Origin: Vibrio hibernica
Lineage (GTDB): Bacteria; Pseudomonadota; Gammaproteobacteria; Enterobacterales; Vibrionaceae
Assembly (NCBI RefSeq): GCF_015223435.1
Contig: NZ_VHKO01000002.1
Location: forward strand, 62,001 to 126,000
Direction of reading: 5' to 3'
Length of the DNA stretch: 64,000 bases
Shown here: positions 1 to 8,987 of the stretch, piece after piece
Layout: each line of letters begins with the position of its first letter
Position numbering within the stretch: position 1 is the first letter of the stretch
Program-made: the position numbers and the translations under genes
The notes under the pieces: generated by a model
Database searches by the model: none
What the model saw: only the letters and a program-made list of their open reading frames with translations
Told to the model about the DNA's origin: nothing

Positions 1-982
1 CAACCGTATCTAAGAAAGCAGTGGTGGCTTCTTTATTACTGCTTGTTAATACAAATGAAAACAGGCCATTGCCACCAGTGAAATCTCGCTTATAAAATTC
101 ATGGCCAGGGCAAGACTCAAAAGCAGGGTGGCGAATATGATCGACTTCAGAGCGAGCTTCAAGCCATTTTGCAATCGCTAGGCTGCTTTGTTCGTGTTGC
201 TTTAACCGGACACTCAAGGTACGTAATCCACGTAATCCAGTATAAGCATCATCAGGGGAGACACACTGGCCGAGTAAATAACTTTGCTCGCGCAATTGTG
301 GCCAGTGTTTTTCGTTAGCAACTGCAGTGCCGAGCATGACATCAGAATGACCAACAATGTATTTAGTCGCCGCTTGAATAGACACATCAACACCATGCTT
401 AAATGGTGAGAAGTTCACACCTGCCGCCCAAGTGTTATCAAGCATGACGATGATATCTTGCTCATGCGCAATACGAGAAAGGGTTGGAATATCTTGAATC
501 TCCATGGTGTAAGAACCAGGAGATTCCGTAAATAAAATTTTTGTATTCGGGCGAATTAACCCACGAATGCCTTCACCTATTGTTGGATCATAATAGGTGG
601 TTTCAATCCCCATTTTTTTGAGGATAATATTACAAAAATCGCGGGTAGGTTCGTAACAGGTATCCACCATTAGAATATGGTCACCGTGCTCAACAAAAGA
701 TAAAATAGAATTCGTGATTGCCGCCGCGCCACAAGGATAAAGGGCACAACCCGCGCCACCTTCAATTTCGACCATCGCTTCTTGAAATGCAAAGTGGGTT
801 TCAGTACCACGACGGCCATAAAATAAGGTATGACCTTGTCGTTTCATTGTGGCCGCATTTTTTTCTGCAACAGTATTAAAAACAATTGTTGATGCACGTT
901 GAATTGGTGGGTTAACCACGCCATGAGTCCATTTTTTATTGCGTCCTGCGGTGACTAGTCTAGTTTCATACTTCTTGGTCAT
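1..982 (-). CDS. metC: Cystathionine beta-lyase MetC (3' end cut by window edge)
   Basis: PLP-dependent enzyme that cleaves cystathionine to homocysteine, pyruvate and ammonia in methionine synthesis. Translating the minus strand from the ATG at 982 gives 327 residues without a stop up to the window edge; MetC is usually about 395 residues, so roughly 70 C-terminal residues lie outside. It begins MTKKYETRLVTAGR, has the LFYGRRGTETH segment near residue 55 and the PLP-lysine context QAATKYIVGHSD (Lys about 207), which fits MetC better than MetB. It follows cls on the same strand after 52 bases without an evident terminator, so it may be co-transcribed with it. Confidence 0.93.
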   Translation of the reverse strand, partial: MTKKYETRLVTAGRNKKWTHGVVNPPIQRASTIVFNTVAEKNAATMKRQGHTLFYGRRGTETHFAFQEAMVEIEGGAGCALYPCGAAAITNSILSFVEHGDHILMVDTCYEPTRDFCNIILKKMGIETTYYDPTIGEGIRGLIRPNTKILFTESPGSYTMEIQDIPTLSRIAHEQDIIVMLDNTWAAGVNFSPFKHGVDVSIQAATKYIVGHSDVMLGTAVANEKHWPQLREQSYLLGQCVSPDDAYTGLRGLRTLSVRLKQHEQSSLAIAKWLEARSEVDHIRHPAFESCPGHEFYKRDFTGGNGLFSFVLTSSNKEATTAFLDTV

Positions 983-1034
983 CTTACGTCCTTTTAATTC
1001 TGTTGTTTGATACTAAGTACTGGTGAAGATCTCA

Positions 1035-2489
1035 TTAAAGCAATGGGTTAAATAGGTAAAACAATCGTTCTAACATTCGATGGAAAAGACTACGATTTTG
1101 CCATTCAATTGGATCTATACTGCGTGATTGTTCGATATAGGTTTCTTGTACCCAATATAACTCTTTGGTGAATTCATCATCATCGACCGCGAGTGTTAAT
1201 TCAAAGTTTAACCACAAGCTTCGCATATCAAGATTAACGCTACCAATTAGGCAGTTTTGTTGATCAATAACAACGGATTTAGTATGTAATAAGCCGCCGT
1301 CAAATTGATAAATTTTCACTCCGGCTTCAAGTAATTCGGCAAAAAATGATTTAGAAGCCCAGTTGACTAAGAAGGAGTCATTTTTTTTCGGTAATATCAA
1401 TTCAACGGTCACGCCACGATAAGCCGTTGTTTTGATCACTTGAAGTAGATTATCACTAGGAACAAAGTATGGTGTGGTGATCCGTACGGATTCTTTAGCT
1501 TGGCTAATAGCGATCGTTAATACTTGCTGAATCAGGTTTTCAGGCATGCCAGGGCCAGAAGGGACGACTTGAATCGGGTGCAATGCGCCATTAGTTTCAA
1601 TGTTGCATACCGGAATACTTGGTAAATGACGCTCTCCTGTTTCAACTTCCCAATCCCAAGCATGTATTGCAGCCAGAACATTAACCGTCGGGCCTGTCAC
1701 TCTTACCATCACATCAATCCATTGGCCATAACCAGCATCTTGTTTGAAATATAAAGGGTCAACCATGTTCATTGAACCGGTGTAGGCGATTTCATCGTCA
1801 ATGGTGATGATTTTTCGATGCAAGCGCAAATCAAGACGACGAAAGAACATCCGAAAAGCATTCACTTCTAATGCTTGAAGGATATGGATACCCGATTCTT
1901 TCATTAAACGGTGCCAGTGGCTGCGAAAGAATTTAGGGCTTCCCGCGGAGTCAATTAATATTTGGATTTTGATACCGCGATTTGCTGCTTGAATTAATGC
2001 AGCATTAACTAAGTCGATGAGCCCACCATTTTCCCAAATGTAAAACTCAATCCGAATATTTTCTTGAGCATTTTCGATATCCCTAATAATGGAATATAAA
2101 ATTTTCTCTGGTGTATCTTGCAGTGAAAGTGTGTTGCCACACAGCGCTGGGATAGCTGTGCGATAAGTGCATAAATCATGGATTTGTGATAATTGGAGAT
2201 TGAGTAGTTTAGGTTGGTGTGCTTGGCATTCATGTAATTGAGTAAACCATTCACCGTAAGGCTCAAACATCTTTTGTGAGCGTTCTGCTCGTTTTCGACC
2301 AAGATTTAGCTCACCAAACAGGAAGTAACAAATTACTCCAACAAAAGGAATGATATAGATGATCATCAGCCAAGCTAGAGAGACACTAACGGCTCTACGT
2401 TTCACAACGACGCGTATTGTTACGGCTGCGACCAGTAACCAATAACCAATGACACCTGCTAAGGCGATAATTTGATAAAGTTTTTCCAT
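1035..2489 (-). CDS. cls: Cardiolipin synthase (ClsA type)
   Basis: Inner-membrane phospholipase-D-superfamily enzyme that joins two phosphatidylglycerols into cardiolipin and glycerol. The 484 residues match the usual ClsA length. Two N-terminal membrane segments (about 5-28 and 37-60) precede two catalytic HKD motifs: H224-x-K226-x4-D231 (HRKIITID followed by GSMN) and H402-x-K404-x4-D409 (HTKSVVID followed by GSVNLD). The start ATG at 2489 has only a weak GAG upstream. metC follows after 52 bases. With pgsA at 25.8 kb it supplies the anionic phospholipids. Confidence 0.95.
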   Translation of the reverse strand: MEKLYQIIALAGVIGYWLLVAAVTIRVVVKRRAVSVSLAWLMIIYIIPFVGVICYFLFGELNLGRKRAERSQKMFEPYGEWFTQLHECQAHQPKLLNLQLSQIHDLCTYRTAIPALCGNTLSLQDTPEKILYSIIRDIENAQENIRIEFYIWENGGLIDLVNAALIQAANRGIKIQILIDSAGSPKFFRSHWHRLMKESGIHILQALEVNAFRMFFRRLDLRLHRKIITIDDEIAYTGSMNMVDPLYFKQDAGYGQWIDVMVRVTGPTVNVLAAIHAWDWEVETGERHLPSIPVCNIETNGALHPIQVVPSGPGMPENLIQQVLTIAISQAKESVRITTPYFVPSDNLLQVIKTTAYRGVTVELILPKKNDSFLVNWASKSFFAELLEAGVKIYQFDGGLLHTKSVVIDQQNCLIGSVNLDMRSLWLNFELTLAVDDDEFTKELYWVQETYIEQSRSIDPIEWQNRSLFHRMLERLFYLFNPLL

Positions 2490-2957
2490 GAACTCGCATT
2501 ATTAAATAGAGTAGAAACAGACATCGATACTAGCATTAATTAGCATGGGATTTGAAAGCTTTCTGCTGCTGTAGCAAATAAATTGTCATTATTCATATTG
2601 ATATTAAAAAAGAGAGCTTAAATGGCATTTACAATCAATAATCAAGCCAAATTTGTAGCTAAATGATTATCCCATTAATGGTTCAACTGTTTGATGGTGT
2701 TTTACTCTATTTATATCGATTGATTTATCTCGAAATAGCTACACCTTAAAAAGAAAGTAATTAAATATGCTGCTTTGACTTTAAATTCATTGCGTAACCT
2801 GCTTTACTTACGCTCTTTTTTTCGTTTTCATGACTATTTTTCCTATGATGATTGTAAATTCATAGCTGTGATGACGGTAACTTTTTGATAATAAACTATA
2901 AATAGAGCTGATGAGTCTTCATTACGCTTTTATATAATGCTCTAAAGGAACAATGTT
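2490..2957. other. Divergent intergenic region between cls and the aromatic permease
   Basis: This 468-base A+T-rich region holds no supported gene. It must carry the promoters of cls (leftward) and the permease (rightward). Single TGTAAA and TTTACA half-sites resembling TyrR boxes occur near 2853 and 2629, but no spaced pair is seen. No strong hairpin was found. Confidence 0.5.
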
Positions 2958-4127
2958 GTGAATATGAAGTTATTCGGTAGTTCTTTAATTCTAGCGGGAA
3001 CCGCGTTAGGGGCTGGTATGTTGGCTATTCCTATGGTGTTGGCGCAATTTGGCTTCTTATGGAGTTTAGCGTTAATGGTTTTTATTTTCCTAGGAACTAC
3101 TTATGCTTCTTTATTACTTGCAGAAGCATGCACCAAAACCGAAGACAATGGCGGCCTTAGTACGGTAGCGTTTGCCACTCTTGGGGCGAAAGGCAAGTAT
3201 GCAATGAATCTCTGTTTCTACTTGTTACTACTTTGCCTTATTGTTGCTTATCTTTTGGGGCTAGGTGATCTATTTCATAAGCTTTTGTTATCTTTTGGGT
3301 TTGATGTGCCACAACCTATTTGTTATTCAGTTTTTAGCATATTGATGGGAATTATTGTTGTATCAGGTAAAAGCCACATTGATAAACTGAATCGTATTCT
3401 ATTTATTCTCATGGTCGTGATGTTATTTATCGTCATTATTAGTTTATTCTCTGATCTTCATTTTGATTATTTATTGCAATCGGCAGATGTTTCGATGCGA
3501 GATGTAGTCAAGTACAGTACAGTTATTTTTACCAGTTTTGCTTCTATGGTTGTGATCCCATCACTGGTTTCATATAACCATGAAGCTTCAGCTAAACAAA
3601 TTCGTAATATGGTTTGGTTAGGTTCGATTATTCCGCTTATCTGCTATTTGACCTGGTTGGCCGCTATTATTGGTAACTTGGGAACTGACCAAATTAGCCA
3701 ATTCAATAATATCTCTGAGTTGATTAAGGCATTCAGTGGGCATTCATCTATATTGCAAATGGTGATTTCGATTTTTTCTGCATTAGCTTTGATTACCTCG
3801 TTTTTGGGTGTCTCGATGGCGTTGTTTGATCAAAATAAAGATGCGATTTCGAATAGTAATGCTGTGAGTTTTAGTTTGACGTTTATTCTGCCACTCTTTT
3901 TTGTTGCAGTATTTTCAGATCAATTTATTAGCATGTTAGATTACGCAGGAATGGTTTTGGTTTTCTTGGCTCTTTGGGGTCCATTAGCAATGGCTATGAG
4001 TACGCGTAGGTCGACGTTTAAACTTGTCGATGGTGTAGATACTTATACCGCAGAGGGCGGGCGATTTATGTTGGTCGTGACCTTCTTATTTGGTGCCTTT
4101 ATTTTTATTTCGTGGTTTATACAGTAA
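2958..4127 (+). CDS. Aromatic amino acid permease (HAAAP family, TyrP/Mtr-like)
   Basis: Probable proton-coupled inner-membrane importer of tyrosine or tryptophan. The 389 residues are almost entirely hydrophobic, with about 11 membrane segments. The N-terminus FGSSLILAGTALGAGMLAIP is the family signature, close to TyrP; a second conserved stretch, FTSFASMVVIPSLVSY, lies near residue 195. GTG at 2958 is preferred because AAGGA sits 8 bases upstream; the in-frame ATG at 2964 is 14 bases from it. An intrinsic terminator follows. Whether it prefers Tyr, Trp or both cannot be told from sequence. Confidence 0.88.
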   Translation: MNMKLFGSSLILAGTALGAGMLAIPMVLAQFGFLWSLALMVFIFLGTTYASLLLAEACTKTEDNGGLSTVAFATLGAKGKYAMNLCFYLLLLCLIVAYLLGLGDLFHKLLLSFGFDVPQPICYSVFSILMGIIVVSGKSHIDKLNRILFILMVVMLFIVIISLFSDLHFDYLLQSADVSMRDVVKYSTVIFTSFASMVVIPSLVSYNHEASAKQIRNMVWLGSIIPLICYLTWLAAIIGNLGTDQISQFNNISELIKAFSGHSSILQMVISIFSALALITSFLGVSMALFDQNKDAISNSNAVSFSLTFILPLFFVAVFSDQFISMLDYAGMVLVFLALWGPLAMAMSTRRSTFKLVDGVDTYTAEGGRFMLVVTFLFGAFIFISWFIQ

Positions 4128-4158
4128 GTAAGATACAAAGTTACTTGATATCGCCTGA

Positions 4159-4194
4159 AGCAGCGCTGAATAATTTTTAGTGCTGCTTTTTTAT
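4159..4194 (+). terminator. Intrinsic terminator of the aromatic permease gene
   Basis: A 10-bp stem AAGCAGCGCT / AGTGCTGCTT (one G-U pair) with a 10-base loop is followed by TTTTATTT. It lies 31 bases after the permease stop codon. Confidence 0.85.
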
Positions 4195-4277
4195 TTATGC
4201 CCGATGCATCATTATCATCAATATGTGAAGATGCGGTATACTTCGGCCAAAATCAGAATGAATATATTTGGAAGTGT

Positions 4278-4994
4278 ATGTTTGATGTTGTTATGGATAG
4301 GCCTGACTTTTTAATTATCAATAAACATCCCAATGTGAGTGTGCATAAAGATGACGGCGAAACATCGCTACTTATTGAAGTTGCTAAAAAAACCGGTTTT
4401 GAGACACTGTTTCTCGTCCATCGGCTAGACAAAATGACGTCGGGCTTATTATTGCTTGCTAAAAATCAGTCTGCTGCGAGTGAATTATCCCAGCAATTTG
4501 CTCACCGTAAAGTGACGAAGTTTTATCTCGCCATTGGCGTTAAAAAACCGAAGAAGAAGCAAGGGTTAGTCTCTGGTGATATGGAGCGTTCACGACGTTC
4601 TAGTTGGAAATTGACGACAGGGCAAACGAATCCAGCTCAAACACAGTTTTTCTCTGTCGCGGGTGAGCAAGGTGAACGTATTTTTCTTTGTAAACCTAGA
4701 ACCGGTAAAACACACCAAATCCGCGTAGCATTGAATTCTATCGGTTCTTCTATTGTCGGTGATTCGATTTATACGCCCTCAAGTATTGCTGATAGAGGCT
4801 ATTTACATGCTTATGTTTTACAGTTTCAGTATCACGATGAAATGATTAGTGCACGTTGTGACCCTTCCGATTTACGATGGAATCAACAGAAAAATATGGG
4901 CGAAAAATGGCAAAGTGATGCGGTAAAGCAAGCGTTGTTAAGCTGGCAAAAACCTTGTGAGTTAAATTGGCCCGTTATAAAAATCAGTAATTAA
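4278..4994 (+). CDS. RluA-family RNA pseudouridine synthase
   Basis: Predicted to isomerise uridine to pseudouridine in rRNA or tRNA. The catalytic signature HRLDKMTSGLLLLAK contains the nucleophilic Asp, and RTGKTHQIRVAL is the second conserved family block. There is no S4 domain. An earlier in-frame ATG at 4197 lies directly on the T-tract of the preceding terminator and encodes a non-family extension, so the start is placed at 4278 (238 residues, MFDVVMDRPDFLI), with GGAAG just upstream. The methyltransferase gene follows after 4 bases, suggesting a two-gene RNA-modification operon. The target base is not predictable here. Confidence 0.85.
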   Translation: MFDVVMDRPDFLIINKHPNVSVHKDDGETSLLIEVAKKTGFETLFLVHRLDKMTSGLLLLAKNQSAASELSQQFAHRKVTKFYLAIGVKKPKKKQGLVSGDMERSRRSSWKLTTGQTNPAQTQFFSVAGEQGERIFLCKPRTGKTHQIRVALNSIGSSIVGDSIYTPSSIADRGYLHAYVLQFQYHDEMISARCDPSDLRWNQQKNMGEKWQSDAVKQALLSWQKPCELNWPVIKISN

Positions 4995-4998
4995 ACTT

Positions 4999-5967
4999 AT
5001 GTACAGTAATCAAGAAAAAGTGAACTTAACTATGCAAGCCACAGCGTTACCTAAATTTTTTTTCGAACTCGATAAAACTCTTTCTGATTGTAAAACGGAA
5101 GTACGCCGTTTATTTCATGGTCGTGGTCAGTGCTGGGCAGGGTTGGAACAGTTAACGGCAGATTGGCTTGGACAGCAATTAATTGTCAGCTTATTTAAGC
5201 CGGTAGATGATGCGTTTCTAAAAGAACTGAAACAAGGATTGGTAGATTTTACTCAGTCAACTATTTGGCAGCAGTCGGAAGGAAAAGCCATTGGGTTGCA
5301 GCACCGATATGAGCATGGGGCACCGTTCGAGCTTCTATTTGGTGAGCTTGATGTACATCCTATCGGTGTCGAAAATGGCTTAAAGTATCAACTTGATGTC
5401 GGTAGGAATCAAAATTCTGGTTTATTTTTAGATATGCGTTTAGGCCGTGAATGGGTACGAAACGAATCTCAAGGGAAATCGGTCTTAAATTTATTTTCGT
5501 ATACGTGTGCTTTTTCTGTTGTTGCCATTGAAGGCGGCGCAACCAATGTGGTAAATGTCGATATGGCGAAAGGGGCGTTAAGTCGAGGTCGGGATAATCA
5601 TCGATTGAACGGACATGATCTATCTAATATTAGTTTTTTAGGGCACGATATTTTGCGCTCATTTGGCAAGATAACAAAATATGGGCCTTATGATCTGATT
5701 GTGATTGATCCACCGAGCTTTCAAAAAGGCAGCTTCGCTTTAACCAAAGATTATAAAAAAGTCCTACGTCGTTTACCTAGCTTGTTGAAGGAGAAAGGTA
5801 CCGTACTGGCTTGTGTTAATTCTCCAGCAGTAACATCGGATTTTTTAATTGATTCTATGGCGGAGGAAGCACCAGAGCTTATTTACCAACAGCGTTTGGA
5901 AAATCCAGCTGAGTTTGCTGATATTGATGAACAGGCAAGTTTGAAGGCGTTAATTTTCATACGGTAA
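4999..5967 (+). CDS. Class I SAM-dependent RNA methyltransferase (RlmI/RlmK-like)
   Basis: Predicted methyltransferase of the COG1092 type, which modifies cytosine-5 or guanine-N7 of 23S rRNA in characterised members. The SAM-binding motif I is SVLNLFSYTCAFSV (about residues 160-173), followed by VVNVDMAKGAL and the catalytic-site motif IDPPSFQKGSF near residue 235. There is no N-terminal PUA domain, so it is not full RlmI; it resembles the C-terminal half of RlmKL. An in-frame ATG at 5032 is an alternative start, since neither start has a good Shine-Dalgarno. It lies 4 bases after the pseudouridine synthase. Confidence 0.8.
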   Translation: MYSNQEKVNLTMQATALPKFFFELDKTLSDCKTEVRRLFHGRGQCWAGLEQLTADWLGQQLIVSLFKPVDDAFLKELKQGLVDFTQSTIWQQSEGKAIGLQHRYEHGAPFELLFGELDVHPIGVENGLKYQLDVGRNQNSGLFLDMRLGREWVRNESQGKSVLNLFSYTCAFSVVAIEGGATNVVNVDMAKGALSRGRDNHRLNGHDLSNISFLGHDILRSFGKITKYGPYDLIVIDPPSFQKGSFALTKDYKKVLRRLPSLLKEKGTVLACVNSPAVTSDFLIDSMAEEAPELIYQQRLENPAEFADIDEQASLKALIFIR

Positions 5968-6019
5968 TCATTTCACGCTAGCTAATAGTATGATATCTCA
6001 AGTTCAACGTTAGATATGA

Positions 6020-6066
6020 AAACGGCCAATTTAGTCTCTGTATAGCAGAGGTTACATTGGCCGTTT
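6020..6066. terminator. Bidirectional terminator between convergent genes
   Basis: Perfect 11-bp arms AAACGGCCAAT / ATTGGCCGTTT enclose a second small hairpin (CTCTG tatag CAGAG). It lies between the end of the methyltransferase gene and the end of the convergent lipoprotein gene and could serve both. Confidence 0.75.
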
Positions 6067-6096
6067 CTACGATTATTTTTAGATGCCTCTGTTTTT

Positions 6097-6486
6097 CTAC
6101 TCTTCTTTCTCTAGTGCTTCACAAGCTTCTTTGGAGGCGACTTCTTGGCTGATCAATTTACCGCGTTCACTGCGTAGTATTAATTTATAAACTACGCCTT
6201 GATCTAATACGGTACGGACTTCTTTATCGCTGCAATAATAACGAATACTGGCATCAATCAAGGCGCTTGGTGCGATTTTACCGGTATCGTTGTAGATCAT
6301 TAACAATTCAACGGTGTGATCTTTTGCTTGGGCGCTCATGATGTGTAATGGGCCAGATTTATAAGGAAGGCTGGACTCTAAAACGGCTGCTCGGTGGTCA
6401 GCCATAATGGAAACCTGATCGGTTGAGCTACAACCAAATAAAATTGATGTAGTGAGTATAGTCAGTAATACCGCTTTAATTTTCAT
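6097..6486 (-). CDS. Small lipoprotein resembling the T2SS pilotin AspS/GspS
   Basis: A 129-residue secreted lipoprotein. Its signal peptide ends in the lipobox LFGC with the lipidated Cys at residue 19, followed by SSTD, which does not suggest inner-membrane retention. The mature part has two cysteines (in YYCSDKE and SKEACE) and the pattern IRYYCSD...VLDQGVVYKLILRSERGKL, which by memory of the family resembles the GspS/AspS pilotin fold, whose members escort secretin GspD to the outer membrane. It lies 9 bases after yciI and is probably co-transcribed. The family assignment is inference; a profile search is needed. Confidence 0.6.
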   Translation of the reverse strand: MKIKAVLLTILTTSILFGCSSTDQVSIMADHRAAVLESSLPYKSGPLHIMSAQAKDHTVELLMIYNDTGKIAPSALIDASIRYYCSDKEVRTVLDQGVVYKLILRSERGKLISQEVASKEACEALEKEE

Positions 6487-6495
6487 AAAAACTCT

Positions 6496-6795
6496 TTATG
6501 GAAGGACTTTTTTGAATGGTTTCACTGTGACATGAGCATAAACACCCGCAGCAATATAAGGGTCATTATCTGCCCATGTTTTCGCATCGGTTAAAGAATT
6601 GAACTCAGCAATAACAGTTGAACCAGTAAAGCCTGCATCGCCTGGGTTTTCTGAGTCTATAGCAGGCATCGGGCCAGCAACAAGCAGGCGGCCTTCATCT
6701 TTTAGTGTATTTAATCGCTCTAAGTGTTTATCTCTAACACTCATGCGTTTTTCGAGAGAGTTTTCAACGTCTTGAGAAAAAATGACATACCACAT
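6496..6795 (-). CDS. yciI: YciI family protein
   Basis: A 99-residue dimeric alpha/beta (ferredoxin-like) protein of the YciI family. No reaction is established for the E. coli member. The features seen are MWYVIFSQD at the start, [22 protein letters not shown] with the conserved His of the family cleft, and the C-terminal [15 protein letters not shown]. It sits between yciA and a lipoprotein gene on the same strand, close to yciA and yciB as in many relatives. Confidence 0.92.
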   Translation of the reverse strand: MWYVIFSQDVENSLEKRMSVRDKHLERLNTLKDEGRLLVAGPMPAIDSENPGDAGFTGSTVIAEFNSLTDAKTWADNDPYIAAGVYAHVTVKPFKKVLP

Positions 6796-6880
6796 TGATA
6801 ATAGTCCTTTATTGTATTGAAACTAACAATAGTTTTTAGATTATTGCTGTATTGAATGAATAACTTAATATACGCTGCAA

Positions 6881-6930
6881 AAAAAAATAAGGCTACCATT
6901 TGACCGTAAAAGCCAGATTGGTAGCCTATT
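6881..6930 (-). terminator. Intrinsic terminator of yciA
   Basis: On the minus strand GGCTACCA ... TGGTAGCC forms a perfect 8-bp stem with a 19-base loop, followed by TTATTTTTTTTT. It lies directly after the yciA stop and separates it from yciI. Confidence 0.85.
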
Positions 6931-6961
6931 TTATGCGCTTGGAAACACACCTTAGAATTGG

Positions 6962-7372
6962 TTACTTTGCTTGTACCTGAGGACGAACTGCACAAGGGCG
7001 ACCATTGGCATCAATAGAAACATAATTAAACGTGGCTTCACAAACTTTATTTTTTGCGCCTACACCTTCAAGGCTTACTGATTTAACCCAAACCTCTAAA
7101 GTAATCGACATTGAAGTATTGCCGACTTTAATGCAATCGCCATAACAGCAGACGACATCGCCAACCGCAACGGGTTGTTTGAAGGTGATGCTAGAAACGG
7201 AAACCGTCACCACACGACTGTTGGCTATTTCTTTAGCTAGAATCGCACCAGCTAGATCGAGTTGAGACATGATCCAGCCACCAAAAATATCACCATTAGC
7301 ATTGGTGTCTGCAGGCATGGCTAAAGTACGAAGGATCATTGAGCCTTTAGGTGTGTCTAATTCAGTGTTCAT
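6962..7372 (-). CDS. yciA: Acyl-CoA thioesterase YciA
   Basis: Cytoplasmic hot-dog-fold hydrolase that cleaves a broad range of acyl-CoAs, thought to limit CoA depletion and assist membrane synthesis. Its 136 residues match the family length. The active-site block is NANGDIFGGWIMSQLDLAGA with the catalytic Asp, followed by SSITFKQPVAVGDVV. AGGAAG lies 7 bases before the ATG at 7372, and this ribosome-binding unit is duplicated in tandem upstream. Confidence 0.95.
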   Translation of the reverse strand: MNTELDTPKGSMILRTLAMPADTNANGDIFGGWIMSQLDLAGAILAKEIANSRVVTVSVSSITFKQPVAVGDVVCCYGDCIKVGNTSMSITLEVWVKSVSLEGVGAKNKVCEATFNYVSIDANGRPCAVRPQVQAK

Positions 7373-7375
7373 TGT

Positions 7376-7410
7376 TTCTTCCTAAACATGACTTCTTCCT
7401 AAACATGACT
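7376..7410. repeat. 17-bp tandem duplication spanning the yciA ribosome-binding site
   Basis: The unit that reads CTTCCTAAACATGACTT on the plus strand occurs twice in a row with a period of 17. On the coding strand this duplicates the Shine-Dalgarno AGGAAG of yciA, so a second AGGAAG lies 17 bases further upstream. It looks like a recent slippage or duplication event. Confidence 0.8.
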
Positions 7411-7422
7411 TAGGAAGAATAT

Positions 7423-7450
7423 TGAATCGCCACAGTTAAGTGGCGATTCA
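7423..7450. terminator. Perfect hairpin between yciB and yciA
   Basis: Perfect 11-bp arms TGAATCGCCAC / GTGGCGATTCA surround a 6-base loop, 36 bases after the yciB stop. There is no T-tract on the minus strand, so it may be a weak terminator or an RNA 3'-end stabiliser rather than a strong intrinsic terminator. Confidence 0.5.
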
Positions 7451-7485
7451 TGATGGAGTAGAGATCCAGTTATAGATACCGGGGG

Positions 7486-8025
7486 TTATTTTTCTTTAGT
7501 TTCTTTTGGCATGTATTTATAGATATAAACACCAGTTAATAACGTATAGGCAAAAGTGGCGATTAATAAACCAAAGACTTTAAAATTAACCCAGGCATCC
7601 AACGGTAATTTATAAGCTACATAAATATTGATAACCGCGCATAGTGCAAAAAATATCACCCATGCAATATTGACGCGTTTCCAAATGGTGTCGGGTAAAG
7701 TGATTTCTTTACCAAGCATGCCTTTAATAACAGGCTTACCAATATAATCTGAGACTAATAGACCAATAGAGAATAATGAATAGATAATGGTTACTTTCCA
7801 TTTAATGAAGTTATCATCGTGGAAAAATAGTGTCATACCACCAAAAATAGCCACCATTAAAAAAGTAATAATTTGCATTTTTTCTACTTTCTTATAAAGG
7901 AAGTAGGTCACAGTCACTTGGACGGCGGTAGCCGCAATTAATGCACCTGTGGCGACATAAATGTCATAACTTTTGTAGAGAAAGAAAAAAATAACCAGTG
8001 GAATAAAATCAATAAATTGCTTCAT
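7486..8025 (-). CDS. yciB: Inner-membrane septation protein YciB
   Basis: A 179-residue polytopic inner-membrane protein (about five membrane segments) of the YciB/IspZ family, linked in Shigella and E. coli to septation and envelope synthesis. It begins [27 protein letters not shown], the family's most conserved stretch, and ends in a charged cytoplasmic tail. It lies downstream of trpA but is separated from it by an intrinsic terminator. The start ATG is at 8025. Confidence 0.93.
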   Translation of the reverse strand: MKQFIDFIPLVIFFFLYKSYDIYVATGALIAATAVQVTVTYFLYKKVEKMQIITFLMVAIFGGMTLFFHDDNFIKWKVTIIYSLFSIGLLVSDYIGKPVIKGMLGKEITLPDTIWKRVNIAWVIFFALCAVINIYVAYKLPLDAWVNFKVFGLLIATFAYTLLTGVYIYKYMPKETKEK

Positions 8026-8104
8026 GCTGTCTTTTGTCTGTTATCAATGATGGGCTCAGTCTAACCAATTTCATTCAAATGAAAACCATTTAGAGATGCT
8101 TTGC

Positions 8105-8133
8105 TACAAAAAAGGAGCAAATCTGCTCCTTTT
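8105..8133 (-). terminator. Terminator of the trp operon
   Basis: On the minus strand AAAAGGAGCA / TGCTCCTTTT is a perfect 10-bp stem with a 4-base loop, followed by TTTTTTG. It lies 36 bases after trpA. Confidence 0.88.
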
Positions 8134-8168
8134 GTTTGTCTAATAGACAGTATTTCGTCTTATTCACA

Positions 8169-8987
8169 TTACTTTTGCGTTGCCGTTTTCATTCCTGAAA
8201 CAAAGGTGGCAAGTTTTTCTAGCATGATTTTTGGGTTATTCTCATTTTTTTCAATAATTTTGACTATCGCTGAACCAGAAATTGCACCTGCAGCGCCTGC
8301 AATAATGGCTTCATGGACTTGTGATGGATCTGAAATACCAAATCCAAGTAGTGCAGGAGGGGCGTTAAATTGGCTTAATCTATCGAGCAAGGCGTGAACT
8401 GGCATATTAGCTTTGGTTTCTGCGCCAGTGACACCTGAACGAGAAAGCAAATAAGTATAGCCACCACCTAAACTTGATACTTGTTCTAAGGTTTTATCAT
8501 CGGCTGTAGGTGGCGCGATAAAAATAGGATGAATACCATGAGCCTTGGCTGCTTGATTAAATGGTGCACTTTCACCGGTTGGTACATCCGCGATTAAGAC
8601 AGAATCAACGCCAGCTTGTTGGCAACGAGAATAAAAATCATCAATACCACGAGAAAAGACTAAATTAGCATAAACGAGTAAACCAATTGGCATATCTGGA
8701 TATTCACGGCGAATTTGCGTGATAATCTCAAAGCAGGTGTCTGGTGTTGTTCCTGCATCTAATGCACGAATATTTGCGCCTTGAATCGTTGGCCCATCAG
8801 CAAGTGGATCGGAGAATGGGAAACCAAGCTCTAATGCATCGGCACCGGATTTAATTAAGGTATGAATGATCTCTAATGATAGTTCTGGATTTGGATCGCC
8901 AATCGTAACAAAGGGAACAAATGCACCTTGTTTTTTCTCTTTGAGAGAGCTGAATAGAGATTCATAGCGTTGTATTAATACTGTCAT
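8169..8987 (-). CDS. trpA: Tryptophan synthase alpha subunit
   Basis: TIM-barrel subunit that splits indole-3-glycerol phosphate into indole and glyceraldehyde-3-phosphate, passing indole through a tunnel to TrpB. Its 272 residues are near the usual 268. The catalytic Glu lies in [12 protein letters not shown] and the catalytic Asp in [26 protein letters not shown] and the phosphate-binding GFGIS and GAISGSAIV segments follow. Its ATG shares one base with the TAA of trpB (TAATG), which implies translational coupling and equal subunit synthesis. It is the last gene of the operon. Confidence 0.98.
   Translation of the reverse strand: MTVLIQRYESLFSSLKEKKQGAFVPFVTIGDPNPELSLEIIHTLIKSGADALELGFPFSDPLADGPTIQGANIRALDAGTTPDTCFEIITQIRREYPDMPIGLLVYANLVFSRGIDDFYSRCQQAGVDSVLIADVPTGESAPFNQAAKAHGIHPIFIAPPTADDKTLEQVSSLGGGYTYLLSRSGVTGAETKANMPVHALLDRLSQFNAPPALLGFGISDPSQVHEAIIAGAAGAISGSAIVKIIEKNENNPKIMLEKLATFVSGMKTATQK

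Noticed and set aside
2600-2900. TyrR boxes upstream of the aromatic permease
   Set aside because: Only isolated TGTAAA and TTTACA half-sites at incompatible spacing.
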